Source: Enterococcus sp. DIV1094
Lineage (GTDB): Bacteria > Bacillota > Bacilli > Lactobacillales > Enterococcaceae
Direction: 5' to 3'
Assembly: GCF_017316305.2 (NCBI RefSeq)
Contig: NZ_CP147250.1
Location: 2,479,001-2,543,000 of the forward strand
DNA: 64,000 bases
Part shown: one piece after another, positions 24,000 through 32,727 of the stretch
Layout of the letters: each line of letters opens with the position of its first letter
Numbering within the stretch: the stretch's first letter is position 1
Made by a program: the position numbers and the translations under genes
The notes under the pieces: model-generated
What the model was told of the DNA's origin: nothing
Databases searched by the model: none
The model's input: the letters and a program-made list of their open reading frames with translations, nothing else

Positions 24000-24596
24000 C
24001 TATTTTTGTTCGTTTTGTTTACGGATCTGCGCTTTTACTTCTTCAAGATTTTCAAGCAAGGCTTGCTCTTTTTTTCTTAATTCTTCTAAGTCTTCGACAA
24101 TCTCTTCTTTTTTTTCTACTTCTGGTGGACGTAAGAAGAAATTGATCCCGATGGCGATAAATGTCCCGATAAAGGTGTCAAAAACCCGCTCAACAGCATA
24201 GAAGACTGATTCGCCTTGGGGGATGCTTAAAGAGATCAGCAATAATGTTGCGATAGCAGCAATGATTCCAGAATTATTATTGATCCCGTCAGATAAGACG
24301 ATTACGATGATCACTAACAGTGGGAGCACGATCAGTTCAACTAAAAAATCATTGTGGAAGTAACTTTTGACAAAAAAATAGAAAATTCCTAATCCGCCAC
24401 CAAGTAGATTCCCGATGATTCGTGAGCGACCAAAAGAAAAGGTAGTCGTCAAATCTTGGCGTAAGGAAAAAACAGCAGATAGGGCAGCAATCATTGGAAT
24501 GCCACGATTAAAGAGATGGAAGATCAAAATACATAAGAAAACAGCTAAAGCGCTCTTCATTGTACGCATACCAAGTCGAAAGCGTCCAAATTGCAT
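24000..24596 (-). CDS. FUSC/aromatic acid exporter (ArAE)-like membrane protein
   Basis: 198 residues. Residues 1-150 hold about five membrane helices (MKSALAVFLCILIFHLF; RVFDTFIGTFIAIGINFFLRPP) of the ArAE/FUSC half-transporter type (DUF939), and the last 45 residues form a charged coiled coil. Relatives are proposed to export aromatic or other organic acids; no substrate is established. It is divergent from a larger relative at 24706, and both begin with a similar MR.G.RT.K stretch, so an ancestral duplication is likely. The start has AGGAGAG upstream. Confidence 0.82.
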   Translation of the reverse strand: MQFGRFRLGMRTMKSALAVFLCILIFHLFNRGIPMIAALSAVFSLRQDLTTTFSFGRSRIIGNLLGGGLGIFYFFVKSYFHNDFLVELIVLPLLVIIVIVLSDGINNNSGIIAAIATLLLISLSIPQGESVFYAVERVFDTFIGTFIAIGINFFLRPPEVEKKEEIVEDLEELRKKEQALLENLEEVKAQIRKQNEQK

Positions 24597-24705
24597 AGTA
24601 TACTCTCCTTTATGTTCTTTACAATATCATAACTAAACTTACCTTGGATTGCTAGTTTTTCATGGATGAATTTAGTATAATTCAAGAAAAAGAAAGGAGC
24701 CGATC

Positions 24706-25671
24706 ATGCGAATTGGAATGAGAACGGTAAAAACGGTCATTAGCGTTTTTGCTTCGATGGTAGTTGCCAACTATTTTTCCTTGCTCTTCTGGCCGTCTGC
24801 CGGGATTATAGCCTTGTTGAGTGTGGGGAATACTCGTCGCTCGACATTGATGACTGGTATTTATCGAATCGCTGCATTTATCATTGCTACATTTATTGCC
24901 TTTTTGTGTTTTACTTTTTTAGGCTATCGAATCATCAGTTTCAGTGTCTTTCTTTTATTTTTTATTCCGATCGCTGTGCGGTTCAAATTGACAGAAGGAA
25001 TCGTTGTGAATTCAGTCTTGATCACGCATTATCTAAGTGAACAAAGTATGAGTTGGCAATTGATTGCAAATGAAGCGGCTCTGATGATGATTGGGGTAGG
25101 TTTCGCTTTGTTGTCAAATGTTTACATGCCAGATAGTAAAAAACGACTAAAAGAAAATCAAGTGATCATTGAAGAGCGTTTTCGACAACTCTTGAGGAAT
25201 ATGGCAGATTTTCTGATTTCTGATGGTGTCTACGAGAATCAAGGATTATGTAAAGAATTGCAAGTTTTTATTCGAGAAAGTCAAGCATATGCGCGGGATC
25301 ATCAAGAGAATAACTTGCTCAGACAAAATCAATACTATGAAACTTATTTTTCCATGCGTCGAGCACAGATCAATGTGATCCAAGACATGCAAGAGAATTT
25401 AGAGTATATCCATGAGCCGGTACCGTATAGCGACCATATCTATGGATTATTGATTTATACAGCCGAAACATTTTCTGAGTCGAATGATGGGAAAGAAATA
25501 TTAGCACGTATCGAAGAGGTGTATGGATTGTATCGTCAAATGCCATTACCTACTACTCGGAGTGAATTTGAAGCTCGTGCGGAGTTATTCCAGTTTTTAC
25601 AATCATTTAAAAGTTTTATTGAAATAAAAGTAGAATTTTCTCAGCAGATGATCGTAGATGCTGAAAAGTGA
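24706..25671 (+). CDS. Aromatic acid exporter family protein (ArAE, with C-terminal domain)
   Basis: 321 residues. Residues 1-145 contain about five membrane segments (MRTVKTVISVFASMVVANYFS; LIANEAALMMIGVGFALLSNVYMPD), matching the ArAE N-terminal family. Residues 150-320 form a soluble helical domain (FFSMRRAQINVIQDMQENLEYI-like) found in the longer members. It is divergent from a shorter relative at 24000. Transport of organic acids is inferred from family name only. GAAAGGAGCC precedes the ATG. It ends at a bidirectional terminator. Confidence 0.82.
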   Translation: MRIGMRTVKTVISVFASMVVANYFSLLFWPSAGIIALLSVGNTRRSTLMTGIYRIAAFIIATFIAFLCFTFLGYRIISFSVFLLFFIPIAVRFKLTEGIVVNSVLITHYLSEQSMSWQLIANEAALMMIGVGFALLSNVYMPDSKKRLKENQVIIEERFRQLLRNMADFLISDGVYENQGLCKELQVFIRESQAYARDHQENNLLRQNQYYETYFSMRRAQINVIQDMQENLEYIHEPVPYSDHIYGLLIYTAETFSESNDGKEILARIEEVYGLYRQMPLPTTRSEFEARAELFQFLQSFKSFIEIKVEFSQQMIVDAEK

Positions 25672-25673
25672 AG

Positions 25674-25719
25674 AAATAAGACGAAGCGATACTAATGACC
25701 ATCTGCTTCGTCTTATTTT
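25674..25719. terminator. Bidirectional terminator between convergent genes
   Basis: AAATAAGACGAAGC (25674-25687) pairs with GCTTCGTCTTATTTT (25705-25719), with an A-rich left flank and a T-rich right flank. Confidence 0.88.
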
Positions 25720-25727
25720 ATATTTAT

Positions 25728-26687
25728 TTATCCGTTTTTCTTCCACTGTTCTTGCATCTCGTCTAACAGTGCAATGACTTCGGCGGTTAAATACAGCGAG
25801 CGATTAGGGAGTTCGCCTTCGATCATTTTTACCATATTCTCAATTTCATAATTCATTGCTTGTGCACGATTGCCACTTTCAATCAATTCTTTTGTGCCAT
25901 CTGTATAGATGATTTCGGCTTGATCTGCGCGAGGATAATCATTGATCGAAAGATAGCCATTTTCAAAAGCGACAATACCAACTTTTGGCATTTTTGCCTG
26001 GAAAGTGAGGCTGATCGTCGCTAATTCATTTTCTTTATTTTGTAAAATGGTCACGGATTGTTCATCGACGCCTGTTTTGAATGGAATCATTCGAGAAGCG
26101 ATGACTTCAGGTTGTGAACTTAAAAAGAAACGTGCAAATGAAACAGCGTAAGTCCCAATATCCAGCAAAGCACCGCCTGCTAAATCAGGATTGAAAAAAC
26201 GGTTGGTTGGATCAGGTTCTTTGTAACTGCCAAAAGGCGCTTGGATCATTTTCAGTGCCCCTAATTTGCCTGAGTCGATCATTGAACGAAGTTGCTGATA
26301 TAAAGGCATATTGAAAATCGTCATTGCTTCTGCCAAAATCAGATTTTTTTGTTCTGCTAACTGGATGGCCTTTTGAAGTTCTGCTTTATTCATAGTGATC
26401 GCTTTTTCGCATAAAACATGTTTTCCTGCTTCTAAGGCAGGAAGGATGTAATCGATATGTTGACGATTAGGAACGGCGATATAGACGATATCCACTTCAG
26501 GATCTTGTAACATATCTTGGTAATCGCCATAAGCTTTTTTAATGGCATGACGGGTAGCAAACGTTTGTGCTTTTTCGAGTGTACGTGATGCGACAGCAAC
26601 CAATTCACTTGATTGCTGATTGAAGCTTTCTGCAAATTCTTGGGCAATCGATCCTAGACCAACGATGCCCCAGTGAAATTTTTTCAT
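25728..26687 (-). CDS. Gfo/Idh/MocA-family oxidoreductase
   Basis: A 319-residue NAD(P)-dependent dehydrogenase. The N-terminal Rossmann fold opens with WGIVGLGSIAQEFAESF (GxGxxA type). The family EKP-like catalytic Lys is in LEAGKHVLCEKAITMN, and the dimerisation/substrate domain includes GGALLDIGTYAVSFARFFL with the conserved Asp/Tyr. Members act on sugars, inositols or trans-dihydrodiols; the substrate cannot be read from the sequence. It has its own promoter region and ends at a shared terminator. No sugar-use genes lie next to it. Confidence 0.9.
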   Translation of the reverse strand: MKKFHWGIVGLGSIAQEFAESFNQQSSELVAVASRTLEKAQTFATRHAIKKAYGDYQDMLQDPEVDIVYIAVPNRQHIDYILPALEAGKHVLCEKAITMNKAELQKAIQLAEQKNLILAEAMTIFNMPLYQQLRSMIDSGKLGALKMIQAPFGSYKEPDPTNRFFNPDLAGGALLDIGTYAVSFARFFLSSQPEVIASRMIPFKTGVDEQSVTILQNKENELATISLTFQAKMPKVGIVAFENGYLSINDYPRADQAEIIYTDGTKELIESGNRAQAMNYEIENMVKMIEGELPNRSLYLTAEVIALLDEMQEQWKKNG

Positions 26688-26880
26688 TTTTCATCTCTCC
26701 TCATGCTATAGTTATTGTAAGGGTATTTAGTTGAATAACCTTGGGTTCACTATTATTATAACAAAAAAAGGGGATTCGTTCGTTTTGCCGATTCGCTTTC
26801 TAAAAAAAGAGGAAAAAAATGTACAAGTGGATGATTTTTCAATTTAATTTAAGTAAAATAATTACGAGGAGGGAATTACC

Positions 26881-27417
26881 ATGCATCAAGTATACGTTGA
26901 TCTTATTATGAGTGTTTTACTCGAACAATTTGAAACAGAACAAAATTTCTTAGATACTTATCTATTGGTGGACGAAGGAACTTGGCAAGGCTGGAAGCGT
27001 GGCGAACAAAATCTGCCATCAGAAGCAATGCAAAAAGTTAAAAACCTCTTTACAGATTATGAGTGGATGCTGACACAGAAAATTTTACGTCAAACCATCA
27101 TTTTCCCTGAAAAAAGAAATGTTGCAGTAGCAGAATATAAGCAAATCAAAACTCGTATTGCTCAGAAATGGGTTGGCAGCGGCAGTGCGGATGTCGAATT
27201 GGTTCCTTTAAAAAATGATCAAATTTCCAATGGATATCTTGACTTGAAAGTCAGTATTCAATATGATGAGTGGGGCTATGATGATATTTTGAATTTCCGA
27301 TTACCAGCAGAAGTTCAAAAGCAAATCGAAGGAGAGAAAATCGAGTTATTAGATTGGGTAAATGAAAATCTGGAAGAAACTTATATCAGTGAGAAAGTGG
27401 AGCCAGAAGGGGAATGA
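26881..27417 (+). CDS. Conserved-looking protein with HTH-like N terminus, function unknown
   Basis: A 178-residue soluble acidic protein, not recognised. Residues 20-60 (FLDTYLLVDEGTWQGWKRGEQNLPSEAMQKVKNLF) resemble a Cro-type helix-turn-helix, with the W..WKRGE..P spacing seen in such domains. The second half contains predicted strands (LDLKVSIQYDEWGYDDILNFRLP). GAGGAGGGAA precedes the ATG. It begins a run of closely spaced genes: the carboxypeptidase starts 13 bases after its stop, so co-transcription with wall hydrolases is likely. A regulatory role for that group is possible but unproven. Confidence 0.65.
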   Translation: MHQVYVDLIMSVLLEQFETEQNFLDTYLLVDEGTWQGWKRGEQNLPSEAMQKVKNLFTDYEWMLTQKILRQTIIFPEKRNVAVAEYKQIKTRIAQKWVGSGSADVELVPLKNDQISNGYLDLKVSIQYDEWGYDDILNFRLPAEVQKQIEGEKIELLDWVNENLEETYISEKVEPEGE

Positions 27418-27430
27418 AAGGATTTTTTAA

Positions 27431-28228
27431 GTGAATAAAATTTTAGGTTTTGCTGCAGTTGTGATCATGATCGTTGCGATGGGCTATGTAGTCATCAGTG
27501 AAAAAGATTCTGATACGAAGGTCCGAGCGGATAATTCAAAGACTGAGCAAACAACTACGAGTACAACAAAAGAAAGTTCAGAAAACCAGACAAAAAATGA
27601 AACAGCTAGTGAGTTGCCAGATGTCAAAGTGGACGATTGGTCACTTGTTTTGGTGGGACCTGATCATAAGCTTGAGACAGAAATTGATGAAGCGAATCAA
27701 TTGGTTGCGTTAGACAATGGCTATTTGGTCGATAAGCGCATCAAAACGGACTATGAAGCACTGGCTAAAGCAGCAGAGACAGCGGGCTTTCCGCTGGTAA
27801 TGGTATCTGCATACCGGTCTGTGGCTACGCAACAACAAGTTTTTTCTCAAAATGTACAACAAGTGATGAGCAGTCAAGGTGTCACTGAAGAAGAAGCGAC
27901 CAATATCACGAAAAAAACGATGACAGAACCTGGTTATAGTGAACATCATACTGGTTTAGCTGTGGATGTGGTCGATGAAACATGGTATAACAACTATCCA
28001 AGCACAGTTCTGGATGAAAAGTATGGTGAGGAACCAGGCGCTAAGTGGCTTGCGGAAAATGCCCCTAAATATGGGTTTATCATCCGTTATCCAAAAGGTC
28101 GTCAGGATATTACCAAGATCACTTATGAACCTTGGCATTTACGATATGTGGGCAAAGAAAGTGCGGAATATATCGCAGCAAATGATTTAACGATGGAGGA
28201 GTACTTAGACCAACTAAAAGAAAAGTAG
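27431..28228 (+). CDS. VanY-type D-alanyl-D-alanine carboxypeptidase (M15B)
   Basis: A 265-residue exported metallopeptidase that removes the terminal D-Ala from peptidoglycan stem peptides. An N-terminal signal anchor (about 3-22) and a Ser/Thr/Lys/Glu linker precede the catalytic domain: SAYRSVATQQQ, zinc ligands in EHHTGLAVDVVD (His and Asp), and PWHLRYVG with the third ligand. All catalytic elements are present. The start is GTG, with AAAGGA upstream. It lies between an unknown gene and a glucosaminidase, forming a wall-remodelling cluster. It is the housekeeping kind; no van regulators or ligases accompany it, so vancomycin resistance is not implied. Confidence 0.9.
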   Translation: MNKILGFAAVVIMIVAMGYVVISEKDSDTKVRADNSKTEQTTTSTTKESSENQTKNETASELPDVKVDDWSLVLVGPDHKLETEIDEANQLVALDNGYLVDKRIKTDYEALAKAAETAGFPLVMVSAYRSVATQQQVFSQNVQQVMSSQGVTEEEATNITKKTMTEPGYSEHHTGLAVDVVDETWYNNYPSTVLDEKYGEEPGAKWLAENAPKYGFIIRYPKGRQDITKITYEPWHLRYVGKESAEYIAANDLTMEEYLDQLKEK

Positions 28229-28237
28229 GAATAAGAA

Positions 28238-28852
28238 ATGGCAAAAAAGAAATGGAAAAAACAAAGGCGCAAAAATAATCGCTGGTTTGCTGTAATTGTA
28301 GGAAGTATGTTGATGATGATGGCTTTTGTTTTTTCTATGAGAAGTTTGTCATCCCCATATTCCACAGAAGCACAGCAACAAGAAGAGTTGACCCATCAAG
28401 AATTCATCAATGCATTAGTTCCTCACGCAAAAGAGCTGCAGCAAGGATATGGCGTTTTGCCGAGCATCATCATCGGTCAAGCTATACTTGAATCTGATTG
28501 GGGCAATAGTACCCTTGCAAGTAAATATAAGAACCTATTTGGCATCAAGGCATTTGGGAACGAAGAAAAAGTCAATCTGGAAACAAAAGAATATATCAAT
28601 GAAGAATGGATCACCATCCAAGGAGACTTCCGAGTCTATTCTTCATGGGAAGAGTCGATGGATGATCACACTGCATTATTTATCAATGGTGTTGATTGGA
28701 ACCCTGCTCTGTATGCGAATGTGATCGCTGCGACGAATTACATCGAGGCAGCCCACGCGTTACAAACAGCAGGATATGCGACAGATCCGACATATGCTGA
28801 TAAAATCATACATGTGATTGAAACTTATCAGTTAAATCAATACGATCAATAA
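28238..28852 (+). CDS. Exported N-acetylglucosaminidase (GH73)
   Basis: A 204-residue peptidoglycan hydrolase. A very basic N terminus is followed by a membrane segment (FAVIVGSMLMMMAFVFSM), then a GH73 domain from about residue 48: PSIIIGQAILESDWGNSTLASKYKNLFGIKA, with the catalytic Glu in ILESDWG, and later FRVYSSWEESMDDHTALF and TAGYATDPTYADKI. It cleaves the GlcNAc-MurNAc backbone. It has no LysM or repeat domains, so it is probably a membrane-anchored short form like LytG-type enzymes. It starts 10 bases after the carboxypeptidase gene, so the two are likely co-transcribed. Confidence 0.92.
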   Translation: MAKKKWKKQRRKNNRWFAVIVGSMLMMMAFVFSMRSLSSPYSTEAQQQEELTHQEFINALVPHAKELQQGYGVLPSIIIGQAILESDWGNSTLASKYKNLFGIKAFGNEEKVNLETKEYINEEWITIQGDFRVYSSWEESMDDHTALFINGVDWNPALYANVIAATNYIEAAHALQTAGYATDPTYADKIIHVIETYQLNQYDQ

Positions 28853-28875
28853 TCAGATAGAACGGAAGTGGACGG

Positions 28876-29553
28876 ATGGCAGATTTATTTGTTCCGGAAA
28901 TAATGACAGAATTACGTAAAGATATCGTGAGAGTTCCAGAGGTCATTATGGAAGCAAGTGGGATTAAAATTTTTGGAAAGTTGATACGTTCGATTATCTT
29001 TACAACAGATATTGCGATCATCAGAAACACAAATGCAAATGCAGTGATCGCAGTTTATCCGTTTACGCCGCACCCGGCGATTACGAAAAGCATTATTGAA
29101 GCAGCGGATATTCCAGTTTTTTCTGGAGTTGGTGGTGGATTGACGCAAGGGATGCGTTCTGCATACATGAGTCTTTTCGCTGAAGCGCAAGGTTCACTAG
29201 GTGTGGTATTGAATGGACCGACACCTGTAGAAACAGTTCATGATGTCTGTCAGGTTGTCGATATCCCAGTAATCAGTACGGTGACATCCAAATACTCGGA
29301 AATCGAAGAGAAATTAGCGGCAGGTATCACGATCATCAATATCAGTGCAGGAAAAGACACAGCAGAGACTGTACGTTTTTTCCGAGAGAAATATCCAGAG
29401 TTACCGATCATTGCGACTGGTGGACCAACAGATGAGAGCATCAAAGAAACGATTGAAGCTGGTGCTAATGCGATCACCTATACGCCACCAAGCAGTGGGG
29501 AATTGTTCAGTCGTAAAATGGACAAATACCGAAAAATCGAGAAGACGAACTGA
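28876..29553 (+). CDS. TIM-barrel-like protein, function unknown
   Basis: A 225-residue soluble protein. The repeating strand-loop pattern (AVIAVYPFTPHPAIT, IPVFSGVGGGL, LGVVLNGPTP, IPVISTVTS, TIINISAGKDT, LPIIATGGPTDESIKETIEAGANAITYTPPS) is that of a (beta/alpha)8 barrel. The final GG...EAGAN segment resembles a phosphate-binding loop of nucleotide or sugar-phosphate epimerases and synthases. No specific enzyme is recognised; related entries are often labelled only as hydrolases. It lies 23 bases after the glucosaminidase gene, at the end of the cluster, before a terminator. A sugar-phosphate recycling role is conceivable from context only. Confidence 0.65.
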   Translation: MADLFVPEIMTELRKDIVRVPEVIMEASGIKIFGKLIRSIIFTTDIAIIRNTNANAVIAVYPFTPHPAITKSIIEAADIPVFSGVGGGLTQGMRSAYMSLFAEAQGSLGVVLNGPTPVETVHDVCQVVDIPVISTVTSKYSEIEEKLAAGITIINISAGKDTAETVRFFREKYPELPIIATGGPTDESIKETIEAGANAITYTPPSSGELFSRKMDKYRKIEKTN

Positions 29554-29652
29554 ATCTTAAACAAAAACTAGTTGTTGTGACAACTGTCTAGCTCCAAGCA
29601 ATAAAAAATAATGGGTTTTACTTTTGTTCCAGTCTCGTACAATCTTGACTTT

Positions 29653-29690
29653 AGCAACCTTTCTCTTTTTGGACGGGTTGCTTTTTTTAT
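29653..29690 (+). terminator. Terminator of the wall-hydrolase cluster
   Basis: AGCAACC (29653-29659) pairs with GGTTGCT (29676-29682), followed by seven Ts. Upstream, at about 29568-29592, CTAGTTGT...ACAACTGTCTAG forms another small hairpin. Confidence 0.75.
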
Positions 29691-29861
29691 CTAAAAGATT
29701 CGTCTACTTTCTGTGTTGGATCAATGCGTGTGGTCATCACCTAAACCTAAGATAAATCCTTTATGAGAAATACGAGAAAGATGGTTGTAAGTTTCAGAAA
29801 CAAGTGTTAGACTGTTTTCATCGTTTAAAAACAATGCGTTTATCAATCGAATAATCGAACA

Positions 29862-29983
29862 ACTTATATATCGTCATGATAAGGATGACAGTTTCTAGCC
29901 AGCACCGTAAATGTTGGACTATAAGTGAAAAAGTAGTGAGACATCTTTTTTGCTTATATATTCGAGCAGAAGAGATGTTTTTT
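29862..29983 (+). promoter_or_regulatory. Guanine-type purine riboswitch with terminator
   Basis: The aptamer (29862-29926) has P1 ACTTATA/TATAAGT, the family core GTTTCTAGCC, the P3 arm AGCACCGTAAATGTTGGAC and the joining sequence ACTATAAGT. The base before UAU is C, which specifies guanine/hypoxanthine rather than adenine. The expression platform is a terminator: ACATCTTTTTTGC (29941-29953) pairs along 13 positions with GCAGAAGAGATGT (29966-29978), then a U run. Ligand binding should stop transcription of xpt-pbuX. Confidence 0.95.
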
Positions 29984-30027
29984 CTATTGTGAGTAAAATG
30001 AATTTAGCAAGAAAAGGAGTAAATAAA

Positions 30028-30609
30028 GTGAAAGAATTAGTAGGACGTATCAATAAAGATGGGCAAGTCTTGGGTGAAGGCGTGTTAAAAGTAGACAGTT
30101 TTGTTACTCATCAGGTTGATCCAGTTTTGATGGAACAAATGGGCCAACGTTTTGCAGAAGTTTTTAAAGAGCAAGGAATCACTAAAGTCGTAACGATTGA
30201 AGCTTCTGGCATCGCACCAGCTTTATTTGCAGCTAAAGAGTTGGGCGTACCAATGATTTTTGCTAGAAAAGCCAAAAGTTTAACAATGGACGAAGAATTA
30301 CTAACTGCCTCTGTCTATTCATTTACGAAACAAGTAACGAGCACGATCTCGATTTCTCGGAAATTTTTATCTTCTGACGATAAAGTATTGATCATCGATG
30401 ACTTTTTAGCCAACGGTCAAGCGGCAAAAGGCTTGATCGAATTATGCCAGCAAGCAGGAGCGAGCGTTGAAGGAATTGGGATCGTCATTGAAAAATCATT
30501 CCAAGACGGTCGCCAACTTCTTGAAGAAATGGGTTTGAAAGTCGTATCGCTTGCACGCGTTGCCTCACTTTCAAATGGTCAAGTAGAATTTCTTGAGGAG
30601 GATGCATAA
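30028..30609 (+). CDS. xpt: Xanthine phosphoribosyltransferase
   Basis: A 193-residue salvage enzyme making XMP from xanthine and PRPP. It matches Bacillus Xpt throughout: [51 protein letters not shown], and the PRPP-binding motif [16 protein letters not shown]. The start is GTG at 30028, with AAAAGGAGT well placed; the longer frame runs back into the riboswitch terminator and is not used. It is the first gene of an operon with pbuX (stop and next start two bases apart) and is controlled by the guanine riboswitch. Confidence 0.96.
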   Translation: MKELVGRINKDGQVLGEGVLKVDSFVTHQVDPVLMEQMGQRFAEVFKEQGITKVVTIEASGIAPALFAAKELGVPMIFARKAKSLTMDEELLTASVYSFTKQVTSTISISRKFLSSDDKVLIIDDFLANGQAAKGLIELCQQAGASVEGIGIVIEKSFQDGRQLLEEMGLKVVSLARVASLSNGQVEFLEEDA

Positions 30610-30611
30610 GC

Positions 30612-31919
30612 GTGGAAAAAGAAACACAAAATGGTAAAGCTGCTGTCTTAGGACTACAGCATTTATTGGCGATGTATGCAGGCGCTGTTGCTGTACCGTT
30701 ACTGATCGGTACGGGGTTAGGGTTTAATCAAGAACAGATGACGTATCTTATCTCAATCGATATTTTTATGTGTGGGTTAGCCACACTTTTGCAATTGACT
30801 GTCAATCGCTTTTTCGGCATCGGCTTACCAGTTGTTTTAGGTTGTGCGATCCAAGCAGTGGCACCGTTGATTTTGATCGGTAGTACAGAAGGTGTAGGGG
30901 CAATCTACGGTTCGATCATCGCATCGGGGATTTTCGTCGTTTTAGTAGCGGGCTTCTTTTCTAAGATCAAAAAGCTCTTTCCACCAATCGTAACTGGAAC
31001 AGTGATCACAGTGATTGGGCTGACATTGATTCCTGTAGCGATCGAAAAAATGGGTGGCGGTAGTGCAGCTGCTCCTGGATTTGGTGATTTGACTAATTTA
31101 TTATTAGCGTTTGTGACGATCCTCTTGATCGTAGGCGTGCAATTATTAGGAAAAGGATTCATCCGTTCGATTGCAGTATTGATTGGTTTGATCGGAGGAA
31201 GTATCTTAGCGGGCTTCTTAGGTAAGATCGACTTAGGTGCGATTGGTCAGGCACCGATTTTCCACGTACCGCAACCCTTTTATTTTGGCAAGCCGACATT
31301 TGAAATTTGGTCGATTTTATTGATGATCATCATTTCGATGGTGAGTATGGTCGAGTCAACAGGCGTATACTTTGCCTTGGGGGATATCACTGGCAAAAAA
31401 ATTGGCGAAGAACAACTGAAAAAAGGCTATCGAGCAGAAGGTTTAGCTGTGGTCTTAGGTGGTATTTTTAATACATTTCCGTATACCGGCTTTTCGCAAA
31501 ATGTTGGATTAGTTCAACTTTCTGGAATCAAAACAAGAAAACCGATTTATTTTTCTGCTTTCTTTTTGATCATTTTAGGTTTATTCCCTAAAATCGGTGC
31601 GGTTGCTCAAATCATTCCTGAACCAGTTCTTGGTGGCGGAATGCTTGTGATGTTTGGTATGGTTGCGATCCAAGGAATCCGTATGTTGCTAGAAGTCGAT
31701 TTTACAAATGATAAAAATTTGTTGATTGCTGCGGTATCGATCGGTTTTGGCTTAGGATTCAATTTGATGCCTGAACTATTCAGTCAATTACCAGAAACAG
31801 TCCAAATGTTTACTGGAAATGGTATCGTCATGAGCAGTATCACAGCCATTGTTTTGAACTTAGTCTTCAACGGACTAAAACAAGACGAGAAAATCATTAA
31901 AGAAGCACTGAAGGATTGA
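30612..31919 (+). CDS. pbuX: Xanthine permease (NCS2/UraA family)
   Basis: A 435-residue membrane carrier with about 12-14 hydrophobic segments. NCS2 features are visible: GLQHLLAMYAGAVAVPLLIG near the N terminus, a QNVGL motif in GIFNTFPYTGFSQNVGLVQLSGIKTR, and LGGGMLVMFGMVAIQGIRML. It imports xanthine (possibly also guanine or hypoxanthine) by proton symport and supplies the preceding phosphoribosyltransferase. The start is GTG, with GAGGAGGAT overlapping the end of xpt. It is co-regulated by the riboswitch. Confidence 0.94.
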   Translation: MEKETQNGKAAVLGLQHLLAMYAGAVAVPLLIGTGLGFNQEQMTYLISIDIFMCGLATLLQLTVNRFFGIGLPVVLGCAIQAVAPLILIGSTEGVGAIYGSIIASGIFVVLVAGFFSKIKKLFPPIVTGTVITVIGLTLIPVAIEKMGGGSAAAPGFGDLTNLLLAFVTILLIVGVQLLGKGFIRSIAVLIGLIGGSILAGFLGKIDLGAIGQAPIFHVPQPFYFGKPTFEIWSILLMIIISMVSMVESTGVYFALGDITGKKIGEEQLKKGYRAEGLAVVLGGIFNTFPYTGFSQNVGLVQLSGIKTRKPIYFSAFFLIILGLFPKIGAVAQIIPEPVLGGGMLVMFGMVAIQGIRMLLEVDFTNDKNLLIAAVSIGFGLGFNLMPELFSQLPETVQMFTGNGIVMSSITAIVLNLVFNGLKQDEKIIKEALKD

Positions 31920-31955
31920 TCTAAGTCCCTTCACAAATAATAGTGAACAAAAAAT

Positions 31956-32002
31956 GCAGAGAATCTGAAAATGGTTGATATTTTCGGGTTCTCTGCTTTT
32001 TT
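31956..32002 (+). terminator. Terminator of xpt-pbuX
   Basis: GCAGAGAATCTGAAAAT pairs with ATTTTCGGGTTCTCTGC (31980-31996) with small internal mismatches, followed by TTTTTT. Confidence 0.88.
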
Positions 32003-32073
32003 AGTTGAAGGATAGGCAACAGGCTTTTTTGATGTGTTTGAAAAACAGGAAGAACAGTTTTAACGATTTGTTA

Positions 32074-32144
32074 AAAAACGAATTATTTCGATCATGGAAA
32101 AACTTGTTTTGAAGTTTTTTGATCGATTCCAAAAAACGAACAAT
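32074..32144 (+). promoter_or_regulatory. PurR-type boxes upstream of purE
   Basis: AAAAACGAACAAT (32132-32144) matches the PurBox AWWWCCGAACWWT at 12 of 13 positions; AAAAACGAATTAT (32074-32086) matches at 11. They lie in the 319-base gap before purE, which otherwise holds only the preceding terminator. Confidence 0.6.
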
Positions 32145-32238
32145 AATACATATTAAGTTGATTTCATTCGAATTTCACTTGATTTTGAAGATAGCGATTG
32201 ATAAAATATGAGTGAATACAAATCGAGAGGAGAAACGA

Positions 32239-32727
32239 ATGACTGCAAAAATTTCTGTGATCATGGGAAGTATTTCGGATTGGGATACAATGAAACATGC
32301 GTGTGAAATCATCGAAGAATTTGGTGTTCCATATGAAAAGAAAGTGGTATCTGCGCATCGGACACCTGATTTGATGTTCTCATACGCTGAGGAAGCTCGA
32401 GAAAAAGGAATAAAAGTCATCATAGCTGGGGCGGGCGGTGCTGCGCATCTACCAGGGATGGTTGCCGCAAAAACGACCCTACCGGTAATCGGTGTTCCTG
32501 TCCAAAGCCGAACATTGAACGGATTAGATTCTTTGTTGTCCATCGTCCAAATGCCAGGCGGCGTCCCTGTAGCGACAACCGCAATTGGAAAAGCTGGAGC
32601 AATTAATGCCGGTCTACTTGCGATACAGATGCTTTCAATGTATGATTTAGAATTGGAGGCTGCATTAGCGAAACGACGCGCAATGTCGGTTGAATCTGTA
32701 ATAGAAAGTAGTGATCAACTTGGTTAA
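32239..32727 (+). CDS. purE: N5-carboxyaminoimidazole ribonucleotide mutase
   Basis: A 162-residue class I PurE that converts N5-CAIR to CAIR in de novo purine synthesis. [21 protein letters not shown] with the catalytic His, [11 protein letters not shown] and [20 protein letters not shown] are all present. ATG 32239 is chosen because GAGAGGAG precedes it, giving the family length. Its 3' end overlaps the start of purK, so the two products, which act in series, are translationally coupled. Confidence 0.96.
   Translation: MTAKISVIMGSISDWDTMKHACEIIEEFGVPYEKKVVSAHRTPDLMFSYAEEAREKGIKVIIAGAGGAAHLPGMVAAKTTLPVIGVPVQSRTLNGLDSLLSIVQMPGGVPVATTAIGKAGAINAGLLAIQMLSMYDLELEAALAKRRAMSVESVIESSDQLG

Noticed and set aside
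27431..28228. Vancomycin-resistance vanY
   Set aside because: The catalytic family matches, but no vanRS, vanH, vanA/B or vanX genes are present; it fits a housekeeping M15B enzyme.
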